Below are positions 8,665 through 17,212 of a stretch of 60,104 bases of DNA, piece after piece (the first letter of the stretch is position 1; every line of letters begins with the position of its first letter). The DNA comes from Abyssicoccus albus. Its GTDB lineage: Bacteria > Bacillota > Bacilli > Staphylococcales > Abyssicoccaceae. The DNA lies in contig NZ_RKRK01000006.1 of NCBI RefSeq assembly GCF_003815035.1, positions 1 to 60,104 of the forward strand. Direction: 5' to 3'. The translations under genes and the position numbers were made by a program. The notes beneath the pieces are model-generated. The model ran no database searches. It was not told the origin of the DNA and saw nothing but the letters and a program-made list of their open reading frames with translations.

Positions 8665-9959
8665 AAGAAAACTCCCTCGTAACTAATATTTATCGTGTTT
8701 GGAACAGGTCGAATGACGAGTTGGTCGCTTTTGTCGATTGTGAAATCTTCTAAATCGCTGTTGAGTGAGATGTATTGCGTGAGACTGTTTGATTTTTCTA
8801 TATCTTTCGGAGATACCGACCAATCAGTCGATTGGCTACCTACTTCTAACTTCGCTCTCCATAAAGCAACGTCAACAGTGTCTCCAACTGATTCTGGATA
8901 AATTTGGTGTTGGAAAGAGACTGTTCCAACATTGTTTACTCCTGTTGATATGATACGTTTCTGTTCTCCCGGTTGTAGCCAAACATTGTTCGCACTAAAA
9001 CCGTTGTACCTAAATTTAAAAGGCTTATCCCCTAAATTTTTAACCCAATAACTAAAAGTCATCTCTTCTTCTCCTACACCATAAATTCTAGGTGTAGTAG
9101 ATAAACCACTATATGGATTTTTGCTTATATTAGAGTTCGGAACATAAGTCAATCGAGTGGCGTCATTTGTACCCCATTCTTCAACAGCGTAGTTTTGAGT
9201 GATTGTTCTGTCGTACCCTGTATAAGCGGTGTAGTTCTCAAAATTATTACTATCTTTTAATAGATTTTCGTTTCCTCCGCTGCTAATACTCGCCCCTAAA
9301 TTATCCACAACATCATTATGAGGGAACATAACCTCGTATTTAGTATTCGCTACATCTGACTTGTATCTAAAAACTTTATTCGTTGATGTATTCGTAATCG
9401 TGAATTCGTCAACTGGCTCTGTATAAGTGATACCGATATTCGCTTTCACAGGATAATCTGAGTCGATGTTTAATACGCTTGAGTTTGAATAGTTGAACGT
9501 TTTTTGTGGCGTATATTTGAACGGGTCGTGACATATGAACTTTAGTTGTATAGGAAGATTATTACTTCTTTCTTCCTCTTCGATTATGTCGGACAATGTA
9601 CCGTAATAAATAAATCTCTCGTCCGTAAAACTTATCTCAACTATTTCTTTATATAATTTGTTTTTAATTCGTCTCATTAACTCGTTAAACGATTCGTTAC
9701 TATCTCCTTTAACTCTACCGAAAACAGTAAGTTCTCTAGGATTTAACGTTTGTTCTGTTAATAATTCTCCGTTATAAGCTAACGGTTTAGACGTGGTTAA
9801 ACTTTTGCTTAATTGATTTCTTCCAATTACTCCGGTAGTGATGAATGAAGAAGTTTCATCAGATACTATGTCGTCAAAAACTTCTCCATCTATAACCAAC
9901 CGAAGAGAAAGCGGTTCATTTTGTTGTTTCTGACCGAACTCTACAAACGAATATTTCAT
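8661..9959 (-). CDS. Distal tail protein (Dit) with inserted carbohydrate-binding-like module
   Basis: 432 aa. Dit forms the hexameric ring joining the tail tube to the tip. The N-terminal part (about 1-200, MKYSFVEFGQKQQNE) fits the siphophage Dit N-domain, followed by a galectin-like C-part carrying a module of about 140 residues (about 232-385) that is nearly identical to one in the tail-tip protein downstream. Such inserted modules are known in 'evolved' Dit proteins that bind the host surface. It is translationally coupled to the tail-tip gene by an ATGA overlap and follows the tape measure gene by 24 nt. Confidence 0.88.
   Translation of the reverse strand: MKYSFVEFGQKQQNEPLSLRLVIDGEVFDDIVSDETSSFITTGVIGRNQLSKSLTTSKPLAYNGELLTEQTLNPRELTVFGRVKGDSNESFNELMRRIKNKLYKEIVEISFTDERFIYYGTLSDIIEEEERSNNLPIQLKFICHDPFKYTPQKTFNYSNSSVLNIDSDYPVKANIGITYTEPVDEFTITNTSTNKVFRYKSDVANTKYEVMFPHNDVVDNLGASISSGGNENLLKDSNNFENYTAYTGYDRTITQNYAVEEWGTNDATRLTYVPNSNISKNPYSGLSTTPRIYGVGEEEMTFSYWVKNLGDKPFKFRYNGFSANNVWLQPGEQKRIISTGVNNVGTVSFQHQIYPESVGDTVDVALWRAKLEVGSQSTDWSVSPKDIEKSNSLTQYISLNSDLEDFTIDKSDQLVIRPVPNTINISYEGVFL
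8855..9165 (-). repeat. 311-bp module identical to part of the tail-fibre gene (copy in Dit)
   Basis: Partner of 5553-5863; identical by eye. Flanking bases remain similar for a short way (GTAC versus GTAT differences begin at once), so the boundaries are sharp, as expected after gene conversion between the two genes. Confidence 0.95.
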
Positions 9960-9983
9960 GCGCTTCCTCCTCCTTTGTTTTTA

Positions 9984-12900
9984 TTAGCTATATATTTCGT
10001 TTATTCTTACCGTTCTTTTATTTTCATCATGTATATTATCGGAGAATCTTCTGAACTCTTGTCCGCCAATATCTACCGTTATATAAGCCGGTTGTTTATT
10101 AGTTAAGTTCATCGTTTGGTTCACTCGTCTTGTTACGTTGGCGTTCATAGAACCGTTCACTTCTCCGAACTTTCTGTTTAAGTGGTTAGTGCCTAATGCG
10201 TCCATACCAGACTTTGCCATGTCTCCGGCTATTTTAGCGACCTTACGTTGACGGTCTTCAATTCCGAGAACATAACCGTCTCCAAAGTCGTTACCTAACC
10301 CCATCGTTACTTTCGACGGAGAGTTCGATTTTTGAGTACGTTTAATGGCTCTCCACGCTCGAGAAGCTATACTTTTAGCGGCACTCCAAACAGCTCCTCC
10401 TAACGATTGAATACCTCGAATGTATCCCGAAACTAAATCTCGTCCTAGCGAATATGCTCCTCCGATAGAACCCATTCCGTTTTTACTACTTTGTGCAACA
10501 CTTCGACCAGAGTTTCTAGCGGCACCAGACTGTCCGTTTACTCCATCGCTATATTCTCTACCATCGCTACGTCCTTCGTTAGAGTATCCGAAAATAGCCG
10601 AGATACCATTTTTCGCACTAGTTGCGATAGCGTTACCGGCTGCCTTAGCGGCACCAACGACGTTTTGAACTCCGTCTTTATACTCTCCACCATCTTCTCC
10701 ACCTTCTTTGAAGAATAGGTTTACGAGTCTAACTCCGCTGATAGTACCTAACGCAAGTCCCTCTCCGGAACCTTTTGCTTCGCCAACTTTGCTCTCTGCT
10801 CCACTAGCGTAGTTTGAACCGTCTTCACTACCTTCTGAATCAAATCCGGCTACTCCCATGATTCCGTTTAATGCTCCGAATCCTAACGTATCTCCGGCTG
10901 CGGTTGCTAACGCTGCTTTTTGTTCGATTCCTCCGGCGTATTCGCTACCGGAATCAGATCCGATAACTCCGAATTGTGCGTATTTAGCTAACGCTGTTTC
11001 TACTCCGAGACGAACACTTTCGGCTAACTGATTAACTTCGCCAGACTTACTCTTAATACTACCTCCGTAAGTATCCATCGAACCAGCACCGCCACCGCCG
11101 TCTGTAGTGCTTCCGAGAGTATCCTCTACGGAACCTTTTGCACCTAAGACAGTTTCGTTTAATGTCGGCATTTTACCGGATATTGATTGTTCGAAAACAC
11201 TCATCGAGTTATCTCCGCCGCCTCCGTCTGTCGTTTTACCTAACTCATTTTCGACAGACGTTCTCGCTTCGGTAGTTTTCATGACTAACGATGGAATACC
11301 TTCGCCAATACCATTAGCTTTCGTTTCTAAGACGTTCCTACCTTCTTCGGTCATATCCATCGTTAATCCGTCTTTAACTAACGTTTCTACTCCCGTAAGG
11401 AACTCTGCGACTGAAATCTCGCCCTCTTGTAATCCGGCAACTAACGATTGCATTGTTTGCGTTCCGTGTCCTGCGAGTTCAATTGTTGCGCCCTCTTTGA
11501 CCTTACCGTCTAACGCCGACATTACTTCGTCAACCGAGATCATTCCCGAACTTAGTCCGGAAGCTAACGTTTGAATATCTTGTTGACCTACTGCGGACAA
11601 GTCTTTCGTTAATGCTGTAGCAAGGTTTTCGGTCATTAAGTATGCGACTTCCATCGCACCATATTCTCCGGATTGAAGTCCTGCTTGGAACTTTTCGATA
11701 GACATAATTCCGGCTGGTCCTAAGTCGACTTTCATACCTTCTTTAAATGTAAGTCCGAACTGACTTGCAAACTCTTTTACCGACATTTCTCCTTGTTTTA
11801 AAGAAGTTACAAATTCGTTTATCTTTTGTGTTCCGACTTCTGATAACGATTCTTGTCCGATAATATTACGGAAAGCATTTATCTGTGCTAGACCGGCTTG
11901 TTCCATTGAAATTTCTCCGGCTTTAAACTTCTCGATAAACTCTTCTAACTTCATTTCTCCGGCTTTACCTAAGTCAACGTACTGAACGCCTTCTTCTACC
12001 TTAGAAACAAATCCTTCCCCAATATCGAAGGCAACTTCTTGCGTAGAGTTTCCTAAGTCCACTAATCGTGTTTTGAAGTCGCCATAATCACGAGACATAT
12101 TACGTATCTTACTTACGTGTTCATCTAAAGCGTCATTAGCACGAGACCATGCTTTACGTTGTACTTCCATACCTTCTGACGCACTCTTAACTACACCTCG
12201 GTAATCTTCGTAAGTTCCTAACGCACTTTGTTGAGCCGTTGATAATCCTTCCGTTGCTTTAATATTCTCGTCAACTTCTTGCGCTCTCTCTTCATGAGCC
12301 GCTAAGTTTTGATAAATAGCTAACTTCTCGGACTCGTACATCTCGTCACTTGCTGCGAGTAAGTGTTGCTTTTCTTCCTCGGCTAAATTCCAAGTCTTAA
12401 TTTCTTCGGCTTGCTTGCGTTGTGCTTTCGATAACTCTCCGATAGCGTCTGCCGAGTTTTTACCCATTTCAGTCATTTGCTTCTGAATCTCTTTCGGAGA
12501 ACCAGTAACAACGATCTTATCTAACTCCGCACCTAAAACTCCGAGTTCACGAACGGAACCTGCTACTGCCGTACCGAACTTTGCGTCCATTCCGGAAACA
12601 GCTTCTGCCATCTTTTGCATACCGGCTTGTGTAATCTGACCTTGTTCGTTTGTTTCGTTTTTAATAACGTTAGTAATCGTCTTATGGTGCTGAGAAACTT
12701 GCTCACGCATAGCGTTGTATTGCTTCTCGACTTCATTACGAGTCTTAATTAACGCTTGCTTCTGTGGTTCTGTCGCACCTTCCATCGCTGCGTCTATAAA
12801 TCCTTCTATTTCTGCTTGTTCTTTATCTAACGCACGAGTAACTTCACTCGCTAATTTTTCGAACTCTCCAACGATTTTACCACGAGTTTCTTCGGCTTCT

Positions 12901-14516
12901 TTACCAGACTGAGTCTTTAACTGACCCATATACGTGTTAATGTTATCTTTCATTTCAAGATAACTTTTAGCTGAATTACGAGAAGTTTCATCGGATATAG
13001 TTTCGATTTTACCCATACTCTTCTCTAAATCGCCTTTAGAGAACTCTTTCTTAACGTCACTAACTCCTTTTATTATTAAGCCTAGTCCTCCAAGAACTGC
13101 GACTGTAACGGCTCCTTTTGGTCCGAAAGCAAAGAACGCCGCACTTGCAAGACCAAGAACTCCAGTAATACCTCCGATAGTCTTAGCCGTATCTGCGAAG
13201 GCTTTACCGAACTCTGTTACGTTACCTTCTGCGTCAAAGAACTTATTCGTCATATCCTCTAGGTAGTCTAATATTCCGTTAATCGCTCCACCTATATCAT
13301 CAGAAGTTTTGACGAACAATTCTCCTAAATTAGCTAAAATGTTCTTCACTTTGTTTTTAGCCATTTCCACTTGTGAAGCGAATGTTTCGAATCTCTTACT
13401 AGATTCTTCGACCAATGCCGTATTCTCTTTGTAAGACTGTCCGGCTTTATCTCTAGCGTCTCTTGAAAGGTCTGTTGCGTTTGTTAAACGTTTTAATGTG
13501 TCGACTTCTCTTATTTCTGTTAAACCTAGTTCCCCTAATATTTGGTCTAGGTTAGCTCCACCTTTGGAAGATTTTTCGAATCCTTCAAGCAATACCATTA
13601 ACGCTTCATATGCGTCGTCTTTCATAAGTCTACTTGCTTCTTCTACCGAGAGTCCCATAACGTCTGCCCACGCTTGTGCTTCCTTACCGCCACTTTGTAA
13701 CGCTTTATTCATCTTCGTCATTACTCGTGACATCGCCGAGCCACCCATCTCGGCTTTAATACCTACGGAAGACATTGACGCTGCTAGTGCTAGTACGTCT
13801 GATTCTGACATACCCATTTGTTTACCCATACCGACTAGTCTTAGAGACATTTGCATGATTTCATCTTCGGTAGTGGCGAAGTTGTTACCTAAGTCTACTA
13901 AAGCGGAACCTATATTATCTACTTCGTCCATTGACGTACCCATTACGTTAGTAAACCTAGAAATACTTGTTGCTGCGTCTTCTGCCGATAGTACAGTCGA
14001 TTCTCCTAATCGAATCATTGTTTCCGTAAAGTCGGCAATACTATCTTTTTTAACCCCTAGTTGTCCTGCCATCTCGGCAACTTTCGAAATTTCTTCGTAT
14101 GTAGCCGGCATTTGAGTTGACATTTTTCGGAATGTTTTGTCAAGTTCACGGTACTCTGTATTCGTTGCTTCTACCGTTTTCTTAACTCCGGCAAACGCCG
14201 ATTCATAACCCGAGAAAGACTTTATGGATTGTTGAACGGCAGCGCCAACAGCAACCGCCGCACCCATTCCGACCATTGAGAAACCTCTCGCTGTTCTGTT
14301 AAATCGGTCTAGTTGTCTCGCAGCCTTACCGGCGTCTTTGTCCGTTTGTGCGAAAGAACGGTTCATATTGTTTACGCTACTAACTGCTTCGTTGGCACGA
14401 ACGCCTACTAATGATCCGTTAAACTTTCTCACGGCTGCTTCTGCGGCTGCGAATCCCGCAATAAACTGACCCGTATCGGCTACCAACCTAGCGGCTACTG
14501 TATGCTTTACTGCCAT
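9984..14516 (-). CDS. Tail tape measure protein, TP901 type
   Basis: 1510 aa. It sets tail length and is threaded through the tube before DNA ejection. Seen: an N-terminal PhageMin_Tail region with AAAVGAAVQQSIKSFSGYESAF and the typical TTEDEIMQMSLRLVGMGKQ stretch; hydrophobic segments near 450-490 (ITGVLGLASAAFFAFGPKG); a Glu/Lys-rich helical middle (500-780); about six repeats of some 44 aa at 850-1080 (core GLQEGEISVAEF); Gly/Asp/Ser-rich repeats at 1100-1390; and a C-terminus with a KSNSPSKVTMGLGNDFG motif common at the ends of tape measures. At 4.5 kb it predicts a tail of roughly 220 nm by the usual 0.15 nm per residue rule (inference). Confidence 0.93.
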   Translation of the reverse strand: MAVKHTVAARLVADTGQFIAGFAAAEAAVRKFNGSLVGVRANEAVSSVNNMNRSFAQTDKDAGKAARQLDRFNRTARGFSMVGMGAAVAVGAAVQQSIKSFSGYESAFAGVKKTVEATNTEYRELDKTFRKMSTQMPATYEEISKVAEMAGQLGVKKDSIADFTETMIRLGESTVLSAEDAATSISRFTNVMGTSMDEVDNIGSALVDLGNNFATTEDEIMQMSLRLVGMGKQMGMSESDVLALAASMSSVGIKAEMGGSAMSRVMTKMNKALQSGGKEAQAWADVMGLSVEEASRLMKDDAYEALMVLLEGFEKSSKGGANLDQILGELGLTEIREVDTLKRLTNATDLSRDARDKAGQSYKENTALVEESSKRFETFASQVEMAKNKVKNILANLGELFVKTSDDIGGAINGILDYLEDMTNKFFDAEGNVTEFGKAFADTAKTIGGITGVLGLASAAFFAFGPKGAVTVAVLGGLGLIIKGVSDVKKEFSKGDLEKSMGKIETISDETSRNSAKSYLEMKDNINTYMGQLKTQSGKEAEETRGKIVGEFEKLASEVTRALDKEQAEIEGFIDAAMEGATEPQKQALIKTRNEVEKQYNAMREQVSQHHKTITNVIKNETNEQGQITQAGMQKMAEAVSGMDAKFGTAVAGSVRELGVLGAELDKIVVTGSPKEIQKQMTEMGKNSADAIGELSKAQRKQAEEIKTWNLAEEEKQHLLAASDEMYESEKLAIYQNLAAHEERAQEVDENIKATEGLSTAQQSALGTYEDYRGVVKSASEGMEVQRKAWSRANDALDEHVSKIRNMSRDYGDFKTRLVDLGNSTQEVAFDIGEGFVSKVEEGVQYVDLGKAGEMKLEEFIEKFKAGEISMEQAGLAQINAFRNIIGQESLSEVGTQKINEFVTSLKQGEMSVKEFASQFGLTFKEGMKVDLGPAGIMSIEKFQAGLQSGEYGAMEVAYLMTENLATALTKDLSAVGQQDIQTLASGLSSGMISVDEVMSALDGKVKEGATIELAGHGTQTMQSLVAGLQEGEISVAEFLTGVETLVKDGLTMDMTEEGRNVLETKANGIGEGIPSLVMKTTEARTSVENELGKTTDGGGGDNSMSVFEQSISGKMPTLNETVLGAKGSVEDTLGSTTDGGGGAGSMDTYGGSIKSKSGEVNQLAESVRLGVETALAKYAQFGVIGSDSGSEYAGGIEQKAALATAAGDTLGFGALNGIMGVAGFDSEGSEDGSNYASGAESKVGEAKGSGEGLALGTISGVRLVNLFFKEGGEDGGEYKDGVQNVVGAAKAAGNAIATSAKNGISAIFGYSNEGRSDGREYSDGVNGQSGAARNSGRSVAQSSKNGMGSIGGAYSLGRDLVSGYIRGIQSLGGAVWSAAKSIASRAWRAIKRTQKSNSPSKVTMGLGNDFGDGYVLGIEDRQRKVAKIAGDMAKSGMDALGTNHLNRKFGEVNGSMNANVTRRVNQTMNLTNKQPAYITVDIGGQEFRRFSDNIHDENKRTVRINEIYS

Positions 14517-14533
14517 TATTTAATCCCCTTTCG

Positions 14534-14986
14534 TTAATCTTTTTCGTCTTCTAAGAAACTCAAATTACCACTTAATAAAGCCTCGGCTCTCTGTTTAGAA
14601 TCAGAGAACTTTTCGATAGCTTCTATGTCGTATTCTGTAACTTCTCTATCTTCCCAATCTGAACGTTTGAAGAACTTTTCGAACTTAGGATAATTCGGTT
14701 TACCGTTCTTTTTAACTTGACCGACAATCTCATGCAACCATGCTTCGAGGTGCATTTTCTCGATGTCGTCTACGTTCTTCTTCTTGTATCCGTCCATTAA
14801 AGCCGTGTACTCCGCAAACGTAAGTCTACGGAGTTGGTTCACGTCATTAATACCTAGGAATCTAAATGCGTTAGAAATTATGTCTTTATATGTTGTCGGC
14901 TTTACTTGGCGTCTTGGTTCTCCGTCAAGATCTTCTTCGCTTCCTCTTCGGTCATTTCTGTCTCGAAGATGTGATTGAACAAACCC
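14534..14986 (-). CDS. Tail assembly chaperone, T portion read by -1 frameshift
   Basis: The T reading frame is open from the slippery site at 14986 to the stop at 14534. It continues G as G-T, giving about 258 aa in total, with a run containing DGEPRRQVKPTTYKDI followed by the 102 residues that could start at a GTG (14842). G and GT chaperones bind the tape measure and recruit tail tube protein; GT is usually made at a few per cent of G. The GTG at 14842 has no convincing ribosome site, which supports frameshift expression rather than a separate gene. Confidence 0.85.
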   Translation of the reverse strand, partial: GFVQSHLRDRNDRRGSEEDLDGEPRRQVKPTTYKDIISNAFRFLGINDVNQLRRLTFAEYTALMDGYKKKNVDDIEKMHLEAWLHEIVGQVKKNGKPNYPKFEKFFKRSDWEDREVTEYDIEAIEKFSDSKQRAEALLSGNLSFLEDEKD

Positions 14987-15309
14987 GACGCAATGATACC
15001 GTTCCTTAACTCTTCTGCTAATGCTTGGAATCCACCAAGTTCTCTCGCCTTTTCTGATACTGCTTTATTTAAGTCCTTCTCTGAATACGTAACTGTTTTA
15101 ACGTCTTCAAGTCCGGCTTTAATCGTTTCTTTAATTCCTCTAATGTCCCCGGCTAATAGCTTAGCGTTAATCATTTGTACACCTAGTCCGAACTCTACTC
15201 CCGTATGTTCTCCGATGTATTGCTTAGCCGAATATTTCTTGTCAAGTGTTTCTGCGAATCCAATGTCGAATAGTAACTCGTACTCTTTGTTTTTGATAGT
15301 AATGTTCAT
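14902..15309 (-). CDS. Tail assembly chaperone, G protein
   Basis: 135 aa; the major product of the G/GT pair found between the major tail protein and tape measure genes in siphophages. It begins MNITIKNKEYELLFDIGFAE, a typical TAC N-terminus. Its 3' end carries a -1 slippery heptamer in the right register (14980-14986). The gene is preceded by a leader with a hairpin and the sequence TTCAAAATACAGGAGGAATT, also found before the scaffold gene. Confidence 0.88.
   Translation of the reverse strand: MNITIKNKEYELLFDIGFAETLDKKYSAKQYIGEHTGVEFGLGVQMINAKLLAGDIRGIKETIKAGLEDVKTVTYSEKDLNKAVSEKARELGGFQALAEELRNGIIASGLFNHIFETEMTEEEAKKILTENQDAK
14980..14986 (-). other. Programmed -1 ribosomal frameshift site GGGTTTG
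   Basis: The zero-frame codons are TCG GGT TTG, giving the canonical X XXY YYZ heptamer G GGT TTG. Slipping back one base gives GGG TTT and enters the T frame. Checked: position 14985 is in frame with the G start (15309) and 14986 is in frame with the T ORF (14842, 14534). The -1 frame contains no stop between the site and 14534. Confidence 0.85.
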
Positions 15310-15310
15310 A

Positions 15311-15352
15311 ATTAATTCCTCCTGTATTTTGAACCGGACACGTCTGTCCGTA
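15311..15352 (-). promoter_or_regulatory. Structured leader shared with the scaffold gene (copy 1)
   Basis: Minus strand: hairpin CGGACA-GACG-TGTCCG, then GTTCAAAATACAGGAGG and the G start. The same leader stands before the scaffold gene with the hairpin CGGTCA-GACG-TGACCG, a compensatory base-pair change. The hairpin ends 12 nt before the ribosome site, which suggests an RNA-level role (translation control or processing). Confidence 0.7.
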
Positions 15353-15440
15353 ATTTCGCTACGATGTATATTTCGTAGCTATGTATCACGGAAGTTATCC
15401 GTGCAAAAGATATGTATAGCCGGACAAGATGTCCGACTTT
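15353..15440 (-). other. Three further hairpins between major tail protein and chaperone genes
   Basis: Stems GCTACGA/TCGTAGC (15358-15380), CACGGA/TCCGTG (15387-15403) and CGGACA/TGTCCG (15421-15435) follow one another in the 141-nt intergenic space, in addition to the leader hairpin at 15335-15350. None is followed by a U tract, so they are not ordinary terminators. They could set mRNA stability or processing between the abundant tail tube message and the chaperones. Confidence 0.6.
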
Positions 15441-15450
15441 ATTTCTCTTA

Positions 15451-15975
15451 TTAAACTCCTTCTGGTGCTGTTGCTGTTCCTCCGGCTAATTCTCCGAAGT
15501 CTTGGAAAGCGTATTGAACTGCTGCGAATTGGTCTGGAGTTAAAGTAACTTCGCCTTTTTGTGGCGTTAAGTTAATGTTGAATGTCGTTGATAATTCTGT
15601 GAATGAATCAACAGAAGAAGAACGGTTGAAGCTACCTAATGAACCTTGTGCGTAGATTGCTGGATATTTACCAGAATCAGTTTGTTCCGTAATGTCTACT
15701 TCCCACGCTTGAATAATTTCTCCTGCGTCATATGCTTCTTCTAAAAGAAGGTAAGTAGCGTCGTCACGTACTACGTAACAAGTTAAGTCGATATTAGCGT
15801 TTACTTCTCCCGATTCCTTAACTACTCCGTCTTTAGTAGACTCTTCGATAGTCTCACGCTCTGAATTGAATTGGTGTTCCGTTTGGAACGCTAAGCGTAA
15901 GTCATTACCGTTTGTGTTTGCGTCGTCCATTGCTTGGAAGAACAATACCGTCTTTGAACCTTTTGAAATTGCCAT
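15451..15975 (-). CDS. Major tail (tube) protein
   Basis: 174 aa, TP901-1/phi13-type major tail protein that stacks as hexamers to build the tail tube. It begins MAISKGSKTVLFFQAMDDAN and has the family pattern of a beta-rich core with a central SGEVNANIDLTCYVVRDD stretch. It sits in the standard place between the tail terminator and the chaperones. The strong ribosome site GAAAAGGGGAAATAATTAATG fits a very abundant product. Confidence 0.88.
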   Translation of the reverse strand: MAISKGSKTVLFFQAMDDANTNGNDLRLAFQTEHQFNSERETIEESTKDGVVKESGEVNANIDLTCYVVRDDATYLLLEEAYDAGEIIQAWEVDITEQTDSGKYPAIYAQGSLGSFNRSSSVDSFTELSTTFNINLTPQKGEVTLTPDQFAAVQYAFQDFGELAGGTATAPEGV

Positions 15976-16008
15976 TAATTATTTCCCCTTTTCGTTTTTA
16001 ATTCGTGT

Positions 16009-16449
16009 CTACCTACGTTCTTTTACGTGGTAAATAGGCACGGAAACTTCTATATATAATCTGTGTGTATTACCTTCGTTTTCTTCATGCGTACCAAACA
16101 TAATATTAGAGACGTTCTCAACTTCCGGAGAAAACGATCCAATCTTTTCGAAACCTTCGTTGTATATCGGAATGTTACCGTATCGTAATATCGAAATAAT
16201 ATCTTTATACGCTAAAGACATCTCGGACATTGTGCCTCCATGAACTCCGATAACTAACGTAATGTCTTCCGTGATTAACTCTTTCGTCTTCGTCTTTATA
16301 TCTTCGGTACTTACTACGTATTCAATCTCTGCGAATGGCTTTGTATCTGGTTTTGAATATCCGTAATACTTCCAAATCGTAGGAACGTTCGTAGTGTCCT
16401 GTAAGTAATGTCGAAGGCTTCCGATAATTTCGTAATAAGTTATTACCAT
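16009..16449 (-). CDS. Tail terminator / tail completion protein
   Basis: 146 aa, starting MVITYYEIIGSLRHYLQ. Size, position between the gp10-like protein and the major tail protein, and the beta-rich sequence match tail-completion proteins (SPP1 gp17 / lambda gpU type), which cap the finished tail and join it to the head. It overlaps the upstream gene by 7 nt. Family is inferred from synteny and general pattern. Confidence 0.7.
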   Translation of the reverse strand: MVITYYEIIGSLRHYLQDTTNVPTIWKYYGYSKPDTKPFAEIEYVVSTEDIKTKTKELITEDITLVIGVHGGTMSEMSLAYKDIISILRYGNIPIYNEGFEKIGSFSPEVENVSNIMFGTHEENEGNTHRLYIEVSVPIYHVKERR

Positions 16450-16814
16450 ACGTTATCAAGCCTTTCTTGCAATCTTTGTCCGAAACCTTTGTCGTATATC
16501 TTAGCGTTACGAGTAATGAAATAACGTTTAGTTTTATGTTCGTAGTTCTGTCGCCATGTGTACGGAACATTGTCGAGGTCTACGTTAATGTCATACTGTA
16601 AGTCTCCCGTCTTCATAACTCCGTTTAATAACGAGTTTCTTAACGCACCGGTTAATATCGGAGCGTCGTTAGCCATCTTATTCGACAACTCATCAGCGAT
16701 TAAACCGATTTCTCTGTCGACTTCACGCAATGCTTTCGTAGCTTTTACGGGAGATATATCACGCATTAACGTTGTCATACCTCTTACACGTATCTTCGCT
16801 AACTTTCTCGCCAT
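16443..16814 (-). CDS. HK97 gp10-like tail/head-tail joining protein
   Basis: 123 aa from the ATG that overlaps the preceding stop (TAATG); an in-frame start 10 codons upstream is less likely. The pattern VDREIGLIADELSNKMANDAPILTGALRNSL is the typical gp10 signature (aPvdTGaLrnSi). The C-terminus carries YEHKTKRYFITRNA. It acts in head-tail joining or tail completion and lies in the usual cluster of four connector genes. Confidence 0.82.
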   Translation of the reverse strand: MARKLAKIRVRGMTTLMRDISPVKATKALREVDREIGLIADELSNKMANDAPILTGALRNSLLNGVMKTGDLQYDINVDLDNVPYTWRQNYEHKTKRYFITRNAKIYDKGFGQRLQERLDNVW

Positions 16815-17212
16815 TAATACACCCTCTTCCCGACGAACTCCCAACGAGTAACCATCTCGCCAATACCTTTCGGATCGTGCGAACTTACCGAATACTTTAA
16901 TCCGTCATGGATAACGTACTTCATATCTCGTGGTTTGTCTTCCGCACTAAACTCGTCTATATCTATCGAGAACCACAAGTCGCCTTGTTCGATATACTCT
17001 CCTTGATAGATACGGTCTTGTGCAGCCACACGAGACGTTCTATCGGTCACAACTGAACGTAAGGTCTTATCGTACTCTACTGACGAAACTTCGCCCGTAA
17101 ACGGATTCTCTTTGCCTTCTGTGGCGAATGTAACGATAATATCCACCGTTCTGTTTGCGATAACTTCTTCTCGTGTATCTTTGATAAACTGTAAGTCTTC
17201 TTCGGTCAACAT
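16814..17212 (-). CDS. Head closure / head-tail connector protein
   Basis: 132 aa, beta-rich, ending IGEMVTRWEFVGKRVY. Position after the MuF-like gene and before the gp10-like gene, plus size, fits the SPP1 gp16-type head completion (stopper) protein that seals the portal after packaging. It shares one base with the start of the next gene region (TAATG) and one base with the preceding stop, so translation is coupled. Confidence 0.7.
   Translation of the reverse strand: MLTEEDLQFIKDTREEVIANRTVDIIVTFATEGKENPFTGEVSSVEYDKTLRSVVTDRTSRVAAQDRIYQGEYIEQGDLWFSIDIDEFSAEDKPRDMKYVIHDGLKYSVSSHDPKGIGEMVTRWEFVGKRVY

Noticed and set aside
13498-14115. Open frame of 205 codons on the plus strand within the tape measure gene
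   Set aside because: It is the shadow of the tape measure coding frame: Ser/Ala-rich low-complexity product, no ribosome site and an obvious gene on the other strand.
16322-16570. 82-codon frame overlapping two connector genes
   Set aside because: It lies in another frame across the boundary of two well-supported genes and has no ribosome site.
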